From the NCBI RefSeq assembly GCF_003751605.1, contig NZ_RJVJ01000001.1, positions 3,844,001-3,908,000 on the forward strand: a stretch of 64,000 nucleotides of DNA, written 5' to 3'. Source of the stretch: Kitasatospora cineracea. Its GTDB lineage: Bacteria > Actinomycetota > Actinomycetes > Streptomycetales > Streptomycetaceae. The position numbers and the translations under genes are program-made. The notes beneath the pieces are model-generated. The model was not told the origin of the DNA, did no database searches, and saw only the letters and a list, made by a program, of their open reading frames with translations. Below are positions 7,818-15,620 of the stretch, piece by piece; positions within the stretch are counted from its first letter, which is position 1, and the number at the start of each line of letters is the position of its first letter.

Positions 7818-10232
7818 TCAGGGGAGGTCGGCGGGGACGAGGAGCTGGAGGTCCTCGGTGGTGGGGGAGGGGAGGTGGGCGACCCGGGAGGCGTGGCGTT
7901 CGACCATGGTCTCGAACACCTGGCGGGCGGTGCGGCCGTTGCCGAAGCCGGTGGAGCGGTCGATGCCGGTGAAGTGGGTGAGCAGGGCGGTCTCGGTGGC
8001 GTCGGCGAGCCGGTACTCGTGTTCGGCGGCCTGCGCGCGGGCGATGTCGAGGAGCTCGCCGGCGGTGTAGTCGGGGAAGGTGACGGTGCGGGAGAAGCGC
8101 GAGGACAGGCCGGGGTTGGCGGCCAGGAAGCGCTCCATCTCGGCGGTGTAGCCGGCCACGATGACCACCACCGCGTCGCGGTGGTCCTCCATCAGCTTGA
8201 CCAGGGTGTCGATCGCCTCGCGGCCGAAGTCCCGCCCGCCGTCCTCGGGGGCGAGCGCGTACGCCTCGTCGATGAACAGCACGCCGCCGCGGGCCCTGTC
8301 GAAGGCGGCGGCGGTGCGGATCGCGGTCGAGCCGATGTGCTCGCCGACCAGGTCGAGCCGGGCCACCTCGACCAGGTGGCCGCGCTGCAGCACGCCGAGC
8401 GAGGCCAGGATCTCGCCGTACAGGCGGGCCACCGTGGTCTTGCCGGTGCCGGGGGCGCCGGTGAAGACCAGGTGGCGGCGCGGCGAGGGGGCCTTGAGCC
8501 CGGCCCGCTGGCGGGCCCGGCCGACCGAGATCAGGTCGATCAGGGTGCGGACCTCCTGCTTGACGGTGGCCAGGCCGACCAGGGAGTCGAGTTCGGCCAG
8601 CGCCACGTCCGCGGGCCGGCAGTCCGGGATCGGGGCGATCACGGCGGCGGCGGGCAGCGCGGGGGAGGAGGTCTGCACCAGGGTGGCCAGCGGCGGCCCC
8701 GCCGGCGCGGGCACGAGGGGCCCGGCGGGAACGGCCGCGGGGGCCGGCGCCGGCGCCGCGTCGTCCGAGGTGCAGCCCTCGGCGACCGGGCCCGGCTCGG
8801 AGAACTCGAACCCGGCCCGGGAGTTGCGCTCGGCCCGGCAGCGGATCAGCTTCGTCCGGCAGCCGTCGATCACGTGGAAGCCGAAGCCGCCCTGGGAGAC
8901 CCGGACGGTGTCGAACTCGCCGCGGCCCTGCGCCGACACGTACACCCCGGCCTCGCTGGCGCCGCGCACCGTGCACTCGCGCAGCACCGGGTCGGCGCCC
9001 TTGGTGACGATCACGCCGGTGGCGACGTCGGCGATCTCGCAGTCGGTGAGCAGGCCGCCCGAGCCGTGGTCGCGGAACCACAGGCCGGTGCCCGCGCCCT
9101 GGATCCGGCAGCCCGACAGGTCGGCGCTGGCACCGCCGCTGACCGAGACCGCGGAGGAGCGGATCGCGCTGAACGAGCAGTCCCGGGCGGTGGCCGTCGA
9201 GCCCTGGTCGAGCACGAACAGGGCGTCGGGCAGGTCGTCCAGGGCGCAGTCGGCGAGCTCCAGGGCGGCGCCGTCGCTCACCCACAGCGCCGGGTAGTCG
9301 CCCTGCGCGGAGTGGAAGCGGCAGCCCTCGGCGAGCACCCGGGTACCGCCGTCCCAGACCGAGAGCGCGCCCCGCCCGAAGCCGTGCACGGTGGTCTGGC
9401 GCAGCGTCAGCTTCGCGCCGCCGCGCAGGTCCGCGGCGTTCTCCGGCACCTCGTGCACCCGGCAGGAGGACAGCTCCAACTCGGCGCCGGTGTCCAGGCT
9501 CAGGCCGTTGCCGGAGACCCGGTGGACCGTGCAGTCGGTGAGCCGGCCCACCGCCTGCGCCTCGGCCTGCACGCCCGAGCCGCGCACCTCGGAGACCTCG
9601 CAGCCGATCAGCTCCGCCAGCGTCCCCGGGTCGGCCAGCAGGACGCCGGCCCCGCCGGTGCGGCGCACCTTGACCCGCTCGGCGTGCAGCCGGGAGCCGG
9701 CCAGCACGGCCAGGCCGCTCTGCCCGGCCGCGGCGACCTCGCAGTCCAGCAGTTCGGCCCGGGACTGCGCGCGCAGCCGCACCCCGAGGCCGGACGGGTT
9801 CTCCACCACGCAGTCGACCAGCCGGGCCCGGGCGCCGTCGGCCAGCTCCACGCCCACCGCCGAGGAGGTCTCCACCCGGCAGCCGGACAGCACCGCGCCG
9901 TCCGCGCCGGCCACCAGCACGGCGGGCGCGGAGCGGTCGGAGCCCTCCACCACCAGGCCGCTGACGGTGGCCGCGGCGGTCACGGTCAGCGCGGTGCCGC
10001 CGCGCACCGCGCTCTCCGGCGGGGAGATCCGGACGCTGCCCGGGCCCTGCTCGGGGACCAGCGTCACCGGCTTGTCGATCAGCACGGCCTCGCGGAACGT
10101 CCCGGGGCGGACCGTCAGGGTGTCGCCCGGCTCGGCGACCTCCAGGGCCTCGCGGAGGGTGGCGTACTCCCCGCTGCGCCGGCGCCACCGCGAGGCGCTG
10201 TCCTGCGTGACCCGGACCCTGAGCTCAGCCAT
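7818..10232 (-). CDS. Right-handed beta-helix repeat protein fused to CbxX/SpoVK-type AAA+ ATPase
   Basis: An 804-residue two-part protein. Residues about 20-500 form a parallel beta-helix: an EYATLREALEVAEPGDTLTV entry motif and then many roughly 22-residue rungs of the type 'AxLxxCxVxxxxxxGV'. After a Pro/Ala linker (about 500-535) comes an AAA+ module related to CbxX/CfxQ, SpoVK and the EccA ATPases of type VII secretion: LVGLATVKQEV, Walker A TGAPGTGKTT (about 590-599), Walker B VLFIDEAY (about 655), sensor 1 AGY, arginine finger SSRF (about 710) and GNGRTARQVFE. A surface-fold scaffold joined to a cytoplasmic remodelling ATPase is unusual. No signal peptide is visible, so it is probably intracellular. 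The start is ATG 10232. Confidence 0.85.
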   Translation of the reverse strand: MAELRVRVTQDSASRWRRRSGEYATLREALEVAEPGDTLTVRPGTFREAVLIDKPVTLVPEQGPGSVRISPPESAVRGGTALTVTAAATVSGLVVEGSDRSAPAVLVAGADGAVLSGCRVETSSAVGVELADGARARLVDCVVENPSGLGVRLRAQSRAELLDCEVAAAGQSGLAVLAGSRLHAERVKVRRTGGAGVLLADPGTLAELIGCEVSEVRGSGVQAEAQAVGRLTDCTVHRVSGNGLSLDTGAELELSSCRVHEVPENAADLRGGAKLTLRQTTVHGFGRGALSVWDGGTRVLAEGCRFHSAQGDYPALWVSDGAALELADCALDDLPDALFVLDQGSTATARDCSFSAIRSSAVSVSGGASADLSGCRIQGAGTGLWFRDHGSGGLLTDCEIADVATGVIVTKGADPVLRECTVRGASEAGVYVSAQGRGEFDTVRVSQGGFGFHVIDGCRTKLIRCRAERNSRAGFEFSEPGPVAEGCTSDDAAPAPAPAAVPAGPLVPAPAGPPLATLVQTSSPALPAAAVIAPIPDCRPADVALAELDSLVGLATVKQEVRTLIDLISVGRARQRAGLKAPSPRRHLVFTGAPGTGKTTVARLYGEILASLGVLQRGHLVEVARLDLVGEHIGSTAIRTAAAFDRARGGVLFIDEAYALAPEDGGRDFGREAIDTLVKLMEDHRDAVVVIVAGYTAEMERFLAANPGLSSRFSRTVTFPDYTAGELLDIARAQAAEHEYRLADATETALLTHFTGIDRSTGFGNGRTARQVFETMVERHASRVAHLPSPTTEDLQLLVPADLP

Positions 10233-10425
10233 GACGATCTGTCATCCCCGCCTTCGTCGGTTACGTCGGTTGCGTCGGGACGCCGCGCGATCACCCCACC
10301 GTAGCGCGCGGTGCGGACCCGGCGGACCGCCGTCCGGCTCCGGCGCCCGGTTCAACGAGCGGGGCCGGGGGTGGTTCCGGGTGCACGGAGCTGACGGCGC
10401 CGGGGAGCGGCGGCGGCGCGGTGGT

Positions 10426-11337
10426 TCAGCGGCGGTCCGGCAGCGGCGCCGGGACCTCCTCCAGCACCTCGACCCGGTCGCCGACCGCCAGGGTGCCCAG
10501 CACCTCGGCGGCCGGGTCGGTGCCGAGGGGGCGGACCGGGACCAGGTTCTGGCCGAACACCAGCTTCTGCCCGAAGCGGTGGTGCCGGCCCAGCGCGCGC
10601 AGCGGCTCGGGGCCGCGCCGCTCGCCGGTCTCCTGGTCGGTGGTGGTCATCACGCAGCGCCCGCACGGCTTGGCCACCCGGAACTCCAGGCCGCCGACCC
10701 GGATCCGCCGCCAGCCGTCCTCGGCCCACGGGACGGTGCCGGAGACCACCAGGTTGGGGCGGAAGCGCTCCATCGGCAGCGCGGCGGCCTTGCGCGGGTC
10801 GTCGGGGTGGTCGGCGGCGATCCGGGCGTTCAGCTCGTCGAGCGAGGCGGTGGTGGTGACCAGCAGCGGGAAGCCGTCGGCCATCGAGACGGTCTCGTCC
10901 GGGGCGGCGTACCCCGGGTCGATCGGGCGGCTGGTGGCCGGGCGGTCGAGGTGGACCAGCCGGACCTCGCCGTGCTTGGCGGGCAGCCGTCCGGCCAGCC
11001 AGGCGGTGGTCTCCTTGCCGGTCAGGGCGGCGGAGAAGCGGGTGCCGAAGACGTCGACGGCGGCCTCGGGGGCGCCGGTGGCGAGGGCGGGCACCGGCAG
11101 GGTGTGGACGTCGCCGTCCGGGCCGGTCAGGGCGAGCGCGGTGCCGTCGGCGGACGGGACGGGGCGGAACTGTCCGATCGAGGGCTCGTCGCGCTGGGTG
11201 AGGGCGGTGCCGTCGGCGTCGACCAGCATCCAGCGGCGGTCCCCGGCCAGGCCCCAGGGCTGCACCACGGCGGACGGCGGGCTGAGCCGGTACATCGACT
11301 TGACGGGGTACAGGTGGAGCGCGGCTAGACGGGGCAT
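10426..11337 (-). CDS. MOSC domain protein (YcbX/mARC-like)
   Basis: A 303-residue protein with an N-terminal MOSC beta-barrel (LHLYPVKSMYRLSPPSAVVQPWGLAGDRRWMLVD) and a C-terminal MOSC domain. The motif AKPCGRCVMTTTDQETG (Cys pair near residue 224) is the conserved cysteine region that binds molybdenum cofactor in YcbX and mitochondrial amidoxime reducing component proteins, which reduce N-hydroxylated compounds. RFGQNLV and GD(R)VEVLE close the barrel. The start is ATG 11337. It is upstream of the beta-helix ATPase gene on the same strand, but with 193 bp between them they are probably separate transcripts. The physiological substrate is not evident. Confidence 0.88.
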   Translation of the reverse strand: MPRLAALHLYPVKSMYRLSPPSAVVQPWGLAGDRRWMLVDADGTALTQRDEPSIGQFRPVPSADGTALALTGPDGDVHTLPVPALATGAPEAAVDVFGTRFSAALTGKETTAWLAGRLPAKHGEVRLVHLDRPATSRPIDPGYAAPDETVSMADGFPLLVTTTASLDELNARIAADHPDDPRKAAALPMERFRPNLVVSGTVPWAEDGWRRIRVGGLEFRVAKPCGRCVMTTTDQETGERRGPEPLRALGRHHRFGQKLVFGQNLVPVRPLGTDPAAEVLGTLAVGDRVEVLEEVPAPLPDRR

Positions 11338-11383
11338 GGGGCCATCCTGCCAGGCCCGCTCCGGCCGGAGCGGGCGGGTACGA

Positions 11384-11426
11384 CGGTTCCCCGTGCCCTC
11401 CCCTGGCGGGGGAACACGGGGAACCG
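11384..11426 (-). terminator. Terminator-like hairpin downstream of the DUF6643-like gene
   Basis: CGGTTCCCCGTG (11384-11395) pairs perfectly with CACGGGGAACCG (11415-11426) around a 19-nt loop. It is about 100 bp past the stop of the minus-strand gene at 11523. A separate perfect 20-bp palindrome, CCCGCTCCGGCCGGAGCGGG, lies nearby at 11355-11374. Confidence 0.55.
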
Positions 11427-11522
11427 TGGTGGTGCGGTCCCGTCCGGGCGGTGTGCGCGGGCGGGGGTGTGGGGGAGAAAACGCTCCGTTGCGTGGTGAC
11501 CTCGCCCCCTCGGGAGGGGTCC

Positions 11523-12119
11523 TCAGCCGGCCTGGGGGTACTGCCGGTACTGCGGGTACTGCTGGGGGGCGGCCGCCGGGCGGAGCGTGTTGCCGCCGAA
11601 CGACTGGTCGCCGAACGACTGCTGCTGCGGGGCGGGTTGGGCGCCGAACTGCTGGGAGTTGAAGGTCGGCGTGAAGCTCTGCGGGGCCGCGGCGAAGCCG
11701 CCGGGGGCCTGCGGGGCCGGGTACGCCTGCCCGGGCTGCGGGTAGGACGGGGCGGCCGGGCGCTGGCCGAAGCCCTGCGGGGCGCTCGCGTAGCCGGGCT
11801 GCTGGGGCTGCGGGGCGCCCGGGTAGCCGGGCTGGGCCGGGATGTACGGCGCGGGGGCCGGGGTGCTGCTCGGGCCGGGGCCGAGGGCGAGACGGGCCGG
11901 GGGCAGGGCGGGCAGGTTCGACTGGGGGGCGTCGAAGCCGGTGCCGAAACCGCTGCCGTAGGCGGAGGACCAGGAGGAGGCCGGGAGGGCCGGGGGCACG
12001 TTGATGGGTGCGATCTGCGGAATGCCGCGCTCTGCGACCAGGCTGTCGTAGATGGGCGTGCCGGAGGAGAAGGACGGAGAGGGGTAGCCGACTCCGTCGT
12101 AGGAGCGGGGCGAGGTCAT
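11523..12119 (-). CDS. Pro/Gln/Ala-rich low-complexity protein (DUF6643-like)
   Basis: A 198-residue protein beginning MTSPRSYDGVGYPSPSFSSGTPIYDSLVAERGIPQIAPI, an N-terminus I recognise from streptomycete proteins grouped as DUF6643. The rest is low complexity: Pro/Ala/Gln/Gly/Tyr with PGYPGAPQP and QQFGAQP segments, and it appears intrinsically disordered. No signal peptide or membrane helix is present. Function unknown. The in-frame open region extends upstream of ATG 12119, but the conserved MTSPRS start argues for this ATG. A long (346-bp) upstream region separates it from mscL. Confidence 0.75.
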   Translation of the reverse strand: MTSPRSYDGVGYPSPSFSSGTPIYDSLVAERGIPQIAPINVPPALPASSWSSAYGSGFGTGFDAPQSNLPALPPARLALGPGPSSTPAPAPYIPAQPGYPGAPQPQQPGYASAPQGFGQRPAAPSYPQPGQAYPAPQAPGGFAAAPQSFTPTFNSQQFGAQPAPQQQSFGDQSFGGNTLRPAAAPQQYPQYRQYPQAG

Positions 12120-12465
12120 GGGGCATACCGTAAGCCCACAACGTGCCTGCTGAGGAGAGCGGAACGGCCTGGAGTTCAACTGTTTACAGACTCTTCGCTC
12201 GCTTAAATCGGGCAATGCCGGACACAGCCGGGCGAACTGACGTCCCGTTTCGGTCATCCGGGATCCATCGTCCGTACCCCACCCGCTCATCCGGGGTGGA
12301 CAAAAGCCCTCCGATCGGACGGCCGAAAGGCTGCGCCAAGGTTCCGTTAAGCCTCAGTGGTCCAGACCGCCGTCCGCGGGGCGCCGTCCGGGGCGGGAAC
12401 GGGGCGGGAACGGGACCGGCCCGGACGGCGGGTGCCGTCCGGGCCGGGATGGTGCGGGAGGGGGC
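12120..12465. other. Intergenic region between mscL and the DUF6643-like gene
   Basis: It holds the promoter side of the minus-strand DUF6643-like gene and the 3' side of mscL. An AT-richer stretch at about 12176-12215 (CAACTGTTTACAGACTC and GCTTAAATC) is the most promoter-like part. The mscL terminator is at 12418-12445. No plausible extra gene was found. Confidence 0.5.
12418..12445 (-). terminator. mscL terminator
   Basis: A perfect 12-bp stem GGCCCGGACGGC / GCCGTCCGGGCC with a GGGT tetraloop, 20 bp beyond the mscL stop. No T-run, consistent with high-GC actinobacterial terminators. Confidence 0.8.
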
Positions 12466-12924
12466 TCAGCGGGCGGCCGCGGCGACGGCCTGGGCCGGGA
12501 AGCCCGGGCGGCCGGCCAGCTCGGTGGTGCAGTGCGCGCAGCGGGTCGCGGCGGCCGGGACGGTGCTGAGGCACTCGGGGCAGTCGGCCTTGGTCACCGG
12601 GGTGTCCTTGACCGGGTTGAAACGGTTCTGCAGCTTGCCGACCGGCATCACGACGGCGAAGTAGATCACCGCGGCGACCAGCACGAAGCTGATCAGGGCC
12701 TGGAGGAACGCGCCGTACGGGAAGGTGACCCCGGCGACGGTGAACGCCTCCTTGCTGAAGTCGCCGACCGCGCCGGCGGCGATGCCGATCAGCGGGGTCA
12801 GGAAGGCGGAGACGAAACCGGTCACGACGGCGGTGAAGGCGGCGCCGATGACGATGCCGACCGCGAGGTCGACGACGTTGCCGCGCAGCAGGAAGCTGCG
12901 GAATCCCTTGAACATGTCAGCCAT
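12466..12924 (-). CDS. mscL: Large-conductance mechanosensitive channel MscL with C-terminal zinc ribbon
   Basis: A 152-residue MscL. The start ATG 12924 gives MADMFKGFRSFLLRGNVVDLAVGIVIGAAF, the conserved N-terminal helix plus TM1 pore helix. TM2 is near residues 70-92 (LISFVLVAAVIYFAVVMPV). The channel opens under membrane tension to release osmolytes. After the cytoplasmic helix the protein has an added CPEC-x10-CAHC motif, a probable four-Cys zinc ribbon, found in several actinobacterial MscLs but absent from the E. coli protein. An upstream in-frame start at 12963 exists but adds a non-conserved extension. Confidence 0.95.
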   Translation of the reverse strand: MADMFKGFRSFLLRGNVVDLAVGIVIGAAFTAVVTGFVSAFLTPLIGIAAGAVGDFSKEAFTVAGVTFPYGAFLQALISFVLVAAVIYFAVVMPVGKLQNRFNPVKDTPVTKADCPECLSTVPAAATRCAHCTTELAGRPGFPAQAVAAAAR

Positions 12925-13012
12925 CCTGACGCGCCAACCTCCCCTCGGTCCAACCGAGTTCACCTGATCCGACTAATCTCCGAACCGCCTTGCGAGACTC
13001 GATCGGACGGGC

Positions 13013-14215
13013 TCAGCCGCGCGCCGCGGCCGCCGCCAGCTCGGCCGCGAAGGGTTGGATGCGCACCACCGCGTCGGCGACCCGCCGGACGGTCGCCGGG
13101 TCCATCTGCGACCACAGCGGGACGGTCAGCACCGCGGCCGCCAGCCGGTCGGTGCGCGGCAGGTCGTCCGCCTGCCCGAGGTGGGCGTAGGCGCGCTGCC
13201 GGTTGACGGGCGGGAAGAAGTAGCGGCGGGTGTCGATGCCCTCGGCCCGCAGGGCGTCGGCCAGTTGCCGGTTGTCCAGGCCGAAGGCGGCCGGGTCCAG
13301 GATCAGCGTCAGGTCCTTGAAGGTGGAGGTGTCGCCGTCCTCCGGCAGGGCCAGCCGCAGGCCGGGGACGCCGGCCACCGTGCGGGCGAACTCGGCGACC
13401 AGCGCGCCCCGGTGGGCGACCCGCTCGGGCAGGCCGGCCAGCCAGGTCAGGCCGACCGCGGCGTGCAGCTCGCTCATCCGGGCGTTCAGGCCGGGGAACA
13501 GGGTGTCGTAGTCGCCCGGGTTGCCGTAGTCGCGGGCGGTGCGCAGGGTCCGGGCGAGCGCGGCGTCCCGGGTGGCGACCAGGCCGCCCTCGCCGGCCAC
13601 CGCGACCTTGGTCGGGCTCATCGAGAACACCTCGGCCAGGCCGAAGTTGCCCACCGGCACGCCGCGCCGCTTCGAGCCGAGGCCGTGCGCGGCGTCGTAC
13701 ACCAGCGGCAGCCCGGCCGCGTCGGCGACCCGCTGCAGCTCCTCGACCTGGCAGGGCGTCCCGTACACGTGGGTGGCCATCAGCGCGGCGGGGGAGTCGG
13801 CGGCCTTCAGCCGGGCCTCGGCGTCGGCCGGGTCCAGGGTGATGTCCCGCTCCCGGGCCTCGGCGAACAGCGGGGTGCCGCCGGCCCAGTGCGCGGCGTG
13901 CGCGGTCGCCGAGAAGGTGAAGCCCGGCATCAGCACCGGGCGCCGGTCGCCGACCCCCGCGGCCTGCAGCACCAGCATCAGGCCCGCCGTGCAGTTGGAC
14001 ACCGCCACCACGTGCGGCACCTCCATCAACTCGGCGGCCCGCTCCTCCAGTTCGCGCACCAGCGGGCCGTTGGTGAGCATCCCGGAGTCGAGCACCGCGC
14101 CGAGCCGCCCGAGCAGCCCCTCCCGGTCGGGCACCCGGACCCGGGTCAGCGGCAGGCCGTCGGGGAAGGCGGGCGGGCCGCCGAGGGCGGCGGGGCGGTT
14201 CTGGTCGGTCGTCAT
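13013..14215 (-). CDS. DegT/DnrJ/EryC1/StrS-family PLP aminotransferase
   Basis: A 400-residue sugar aminotransferase-type protein. The PLP lysine is K203 in SPTK, with the PLP-stacking segment YDAAHG (173-178) and the cofactor loop NCTAG (74-78). Family members transaminate nucleotide-linked keto-sugars to amino-sugars, so it probably adds an amino-sugar to the nearby surface polysaccharide. A strong GGAGG sits seven bases before ATG 14215. The TnpB element lies immediately upstream of that site, separating this gene from the polymerase gene on the same strand. It was probably the last gene of that operon before the insertion. Confidence 0.88.
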   Translation of the reverse strand: MTTDQNRPAALGGPPAFPDGLPLTRVRVPDREGLLGRLGAVLDSGMLTNGPLVRELEERAAELMEVPHVVAVSNCTAGLMLVLQAAGVGDRRPVLMPGFTFSATAHAAHWAGGTPLFAEARERDITLDPADAEARLKAADSPAALMATHVYGTPCQVEELQRVADAAGLPLVYDAAHGLGSKRRGVPVGNFGLAEVFSMSPTKVAVAGEGGLVATRDAALARTLRTARDYGNPGDYDTLFPGLNARMSELHAAVGLTWLAGLPERVAHRGALVAEFARTVAGVPGLRLALPEDGDTSTFKDLTLILDPAAFGLDNRQLADALRAEGIDTRRYFFPPVNRQRAYAHLGQADDLPRTDRLAAAVLTVPLWSQMDPATVRRVADAVVRIQPFAAELAAAAARG

Positions 14216-14233
14216 CGGATACCTCCGTGGATA

Positions 14234-15614
14234 CCCCCGGCTTCAGCCGGGGGAGGAAACGGATCTCCTGCGGAGCAGGGCAATGGGCTGCGTTTCGCCG
14301 CAAGGCGGACCGCAGTGCTCTGACCGGGAGGTTTAGTCTTTACAGGTGGTCCCACTAAGTTGTGAGCATGACCACGAACCACGTGAAGCGGGCTTTCAAG
14401 TACCGCTTCCACCCGACGGATGCGCAGGCGGCTGAGCTGTCGCGCACCTTCGGTTGCGTGCGGAAGGTCTACAACCTGGCGTTGCAGGCCCGGACCGAGG
14501 CGTGGAGCCTCCGTCAGGAGCGGATCAACTACAACACCACCTCCGCGATGCTGACGGCGTGGAAGAAGACCGAGGAGCTGGCCTACCTCTCCGAGGTGTC
14601 GTCCGTCCCGTTGCAGCAGACCCTCCGGCACTTGCAGGGGGCGTTCACCAACTTCTTCACGAAGCGGGCGAAGTACCCGACGTTCAAGTCCAAGCGGAAG
14701 TCCCGCCGCTCCGCCGAGTACACGTCGTCCGCGTTCCGGTTCCGGAACGGCGCTCTGACGCTGGCGAAGATGGCGGAGCCGCTGGACATCGTGTGGTCGC
14801 GCCCGCTGCCCGCGGGCGCGGCTCCCTCCACGGTGACCGTGTCGCAGGACGCTTCGGGTCGCTGGTTCGTCTCGGTGCTGTGCGAGGACCGGCCGTCGAT
14901 GCCCGCCCCGGTCAACGCGGTTGTCGGTATCGACGCCGGGATCACCGGCTTGGTGACGCTCTCCACCGGTGAGAAGGTCGCCAACCCGAAGTTCGAGCGC
15001 GCCGACCGCGAGCGCCTGGCCAGGGCCCAGCGGGAGCTGGCCCGCAAGGCCAAGGGCAGCAACAACCGGGAGAAGGCCCGTGTCAAGGTCGCTCGGGTGC
15101 ACGCCCGGATCGCCGACCGCAGGCGTGACTTCCTGCACAAGCTGACCACTCGACTCGTCCGTGAGAACCAAGCGGTCGTGATCGAGGACCTGTCGGTCCG
15201 CAACATGCTGGGGAACCGCAAGCTGTCGCGGGCCATCAGCGACGCCTCGTGGACCGAGCTGCGGTCCATGCTGGAGTACAAGGCCCAGTGGTACGGACGC
15301 GAGGTGATCGCCGTCGACCGGTGGTTCCCCAGTTCCAAGCTGTGCTCCGCCTGCGGAACCGTCCGCGACAAGATGCCCCTCAACGTCCGCGAGTGGACGT
15401 GCGACTGCGGTGCGGTCCACGACCGGGACGTCAACGCGGCGCGCAACATCCTGGCCGCCGGACTGGTGGCAGCAGCCTGTGGAGACGGTGTAAGACCTCA
15501 ACGGAGCACTCCGGGCGGGCAGTCGTCAATGAAGCAGGAAGTCGTCCCACCGCCGCGCCCACGCGCAGCGGCTCAGCCGCGAGGCTGAGGGGAATCTCCC
15601 CCCCAGGGGGGAGA
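14234..15614 (+). mobile_element. IS200/IS605-type element with tnpB only
   Basis: A single-gene element: TnpB with no TnpA nearby. At the left is a perfect hairpin CCCCCGGC-TTCA-GCCGGGGG (14234-14253), typical of IS605-type left ends. At the right are two hairpins, CTCAGCC-GCGA-GGCTGAG (15572-15589) and TCTCCCCCC / GGGGGGAGA (15595-15614). As expected for this family there are no terminal inverted repeats or target duplications to fix the exact ends; the outer limits may extend to about 14225 and 15622. Movement would need a TnpA supplied elsewhere. Confidence 0.65.
14368..15588 (+). CDS. tnpB: TnpB, RNA-guided endonuclease of IS605-type element
   Basis: A 406-residue TnpB/OrfB. It has an N-terminal HTH_OrfB region (AFKYRFHPTDAQAAELSRTFGCVRKVYN), then RuvC motifs with D189 (GIDAG), E273 (VVIEDLSV) and D354 (HDRDVNAARN), and an inserted zinc finger C326-x2-C329 / C345-x-C347. 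All catalytic residues are present, so the nuclease looks active. TnpB uses an RNA from the element's right end to cut DNA, which favours element retention. GTG 14362 is an alternative start; no strong ribosome binding site is visible, and leaderless translation is possible. The C-terminal tail after residue 370 is low complexity and probably overlaps the guide-RNA scaffold. Confidence 0.92.
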   Translation: MTTNHVKRAFKYRFHPTDAQAAELSRTFGCVRKVYNLALQARTEAWSLRQERINYNTTSAMLTAWKKTEELAYLSEVSSVPLQQTLRHLQGAFTNFFTKRAKYPTFKSKRKSRRSAEYTSSAFRFRNGALTLAKMAEPLDIVWSRPLPAGAAPSTVTVSQDASGRWFVSVLCEDRPSMPAPVNAVVGIDAGITGLVTLSTGEKVANPKFERADRERLARAQRELARKAKGSNNREKARVKVARVHARIADRRRDFLHKLTTRLVRENQAVVIEDLSVRNMLGNRKLSRAISDASWTELRSMLEYKAQWYGREVIAVDRWFPSSKLCSACGTVRDKMPLNVREWTCDCGAVHDRDVNAARNILAAGLVAAACGDGVRPQRSTPGGQSSMKQEVVPPPRPRAAAQPRG

Positions 15615-15620
15615 GGATGT
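15480..15620 (+). ncRNA. Candidate omegaRNA (reRNA) of TnpB
   Basis: In IS605-type elements the TnpB guide RNA comes from the 3' end of tnpB plus the right end, and the guide follows the element boundary. Here the last 110 bases of tnpB and the following 30 contain two strong hairpins (15572-15589 and 15595-15614), ending at GGATGTCAAG. The limits are estimated from family knowledge, not from a visible promoter. Confidence 0.4.

Noticed and set aside
6117..10304. 1395-aa plus-strand ORF over the SDR and beta-helix genes
   Set aside because: An antisense frame kept open by high GC; composition is extreme Gly/Arg and it covers genes with clear motifs on the other strand.
13055..14323. 422-aa plus-strand ORF opposite the degT gene
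   Set aside because: Antisense shadow; the minus strand has an intact PLP enzyme with its lysine and a strong ribosome binding site.
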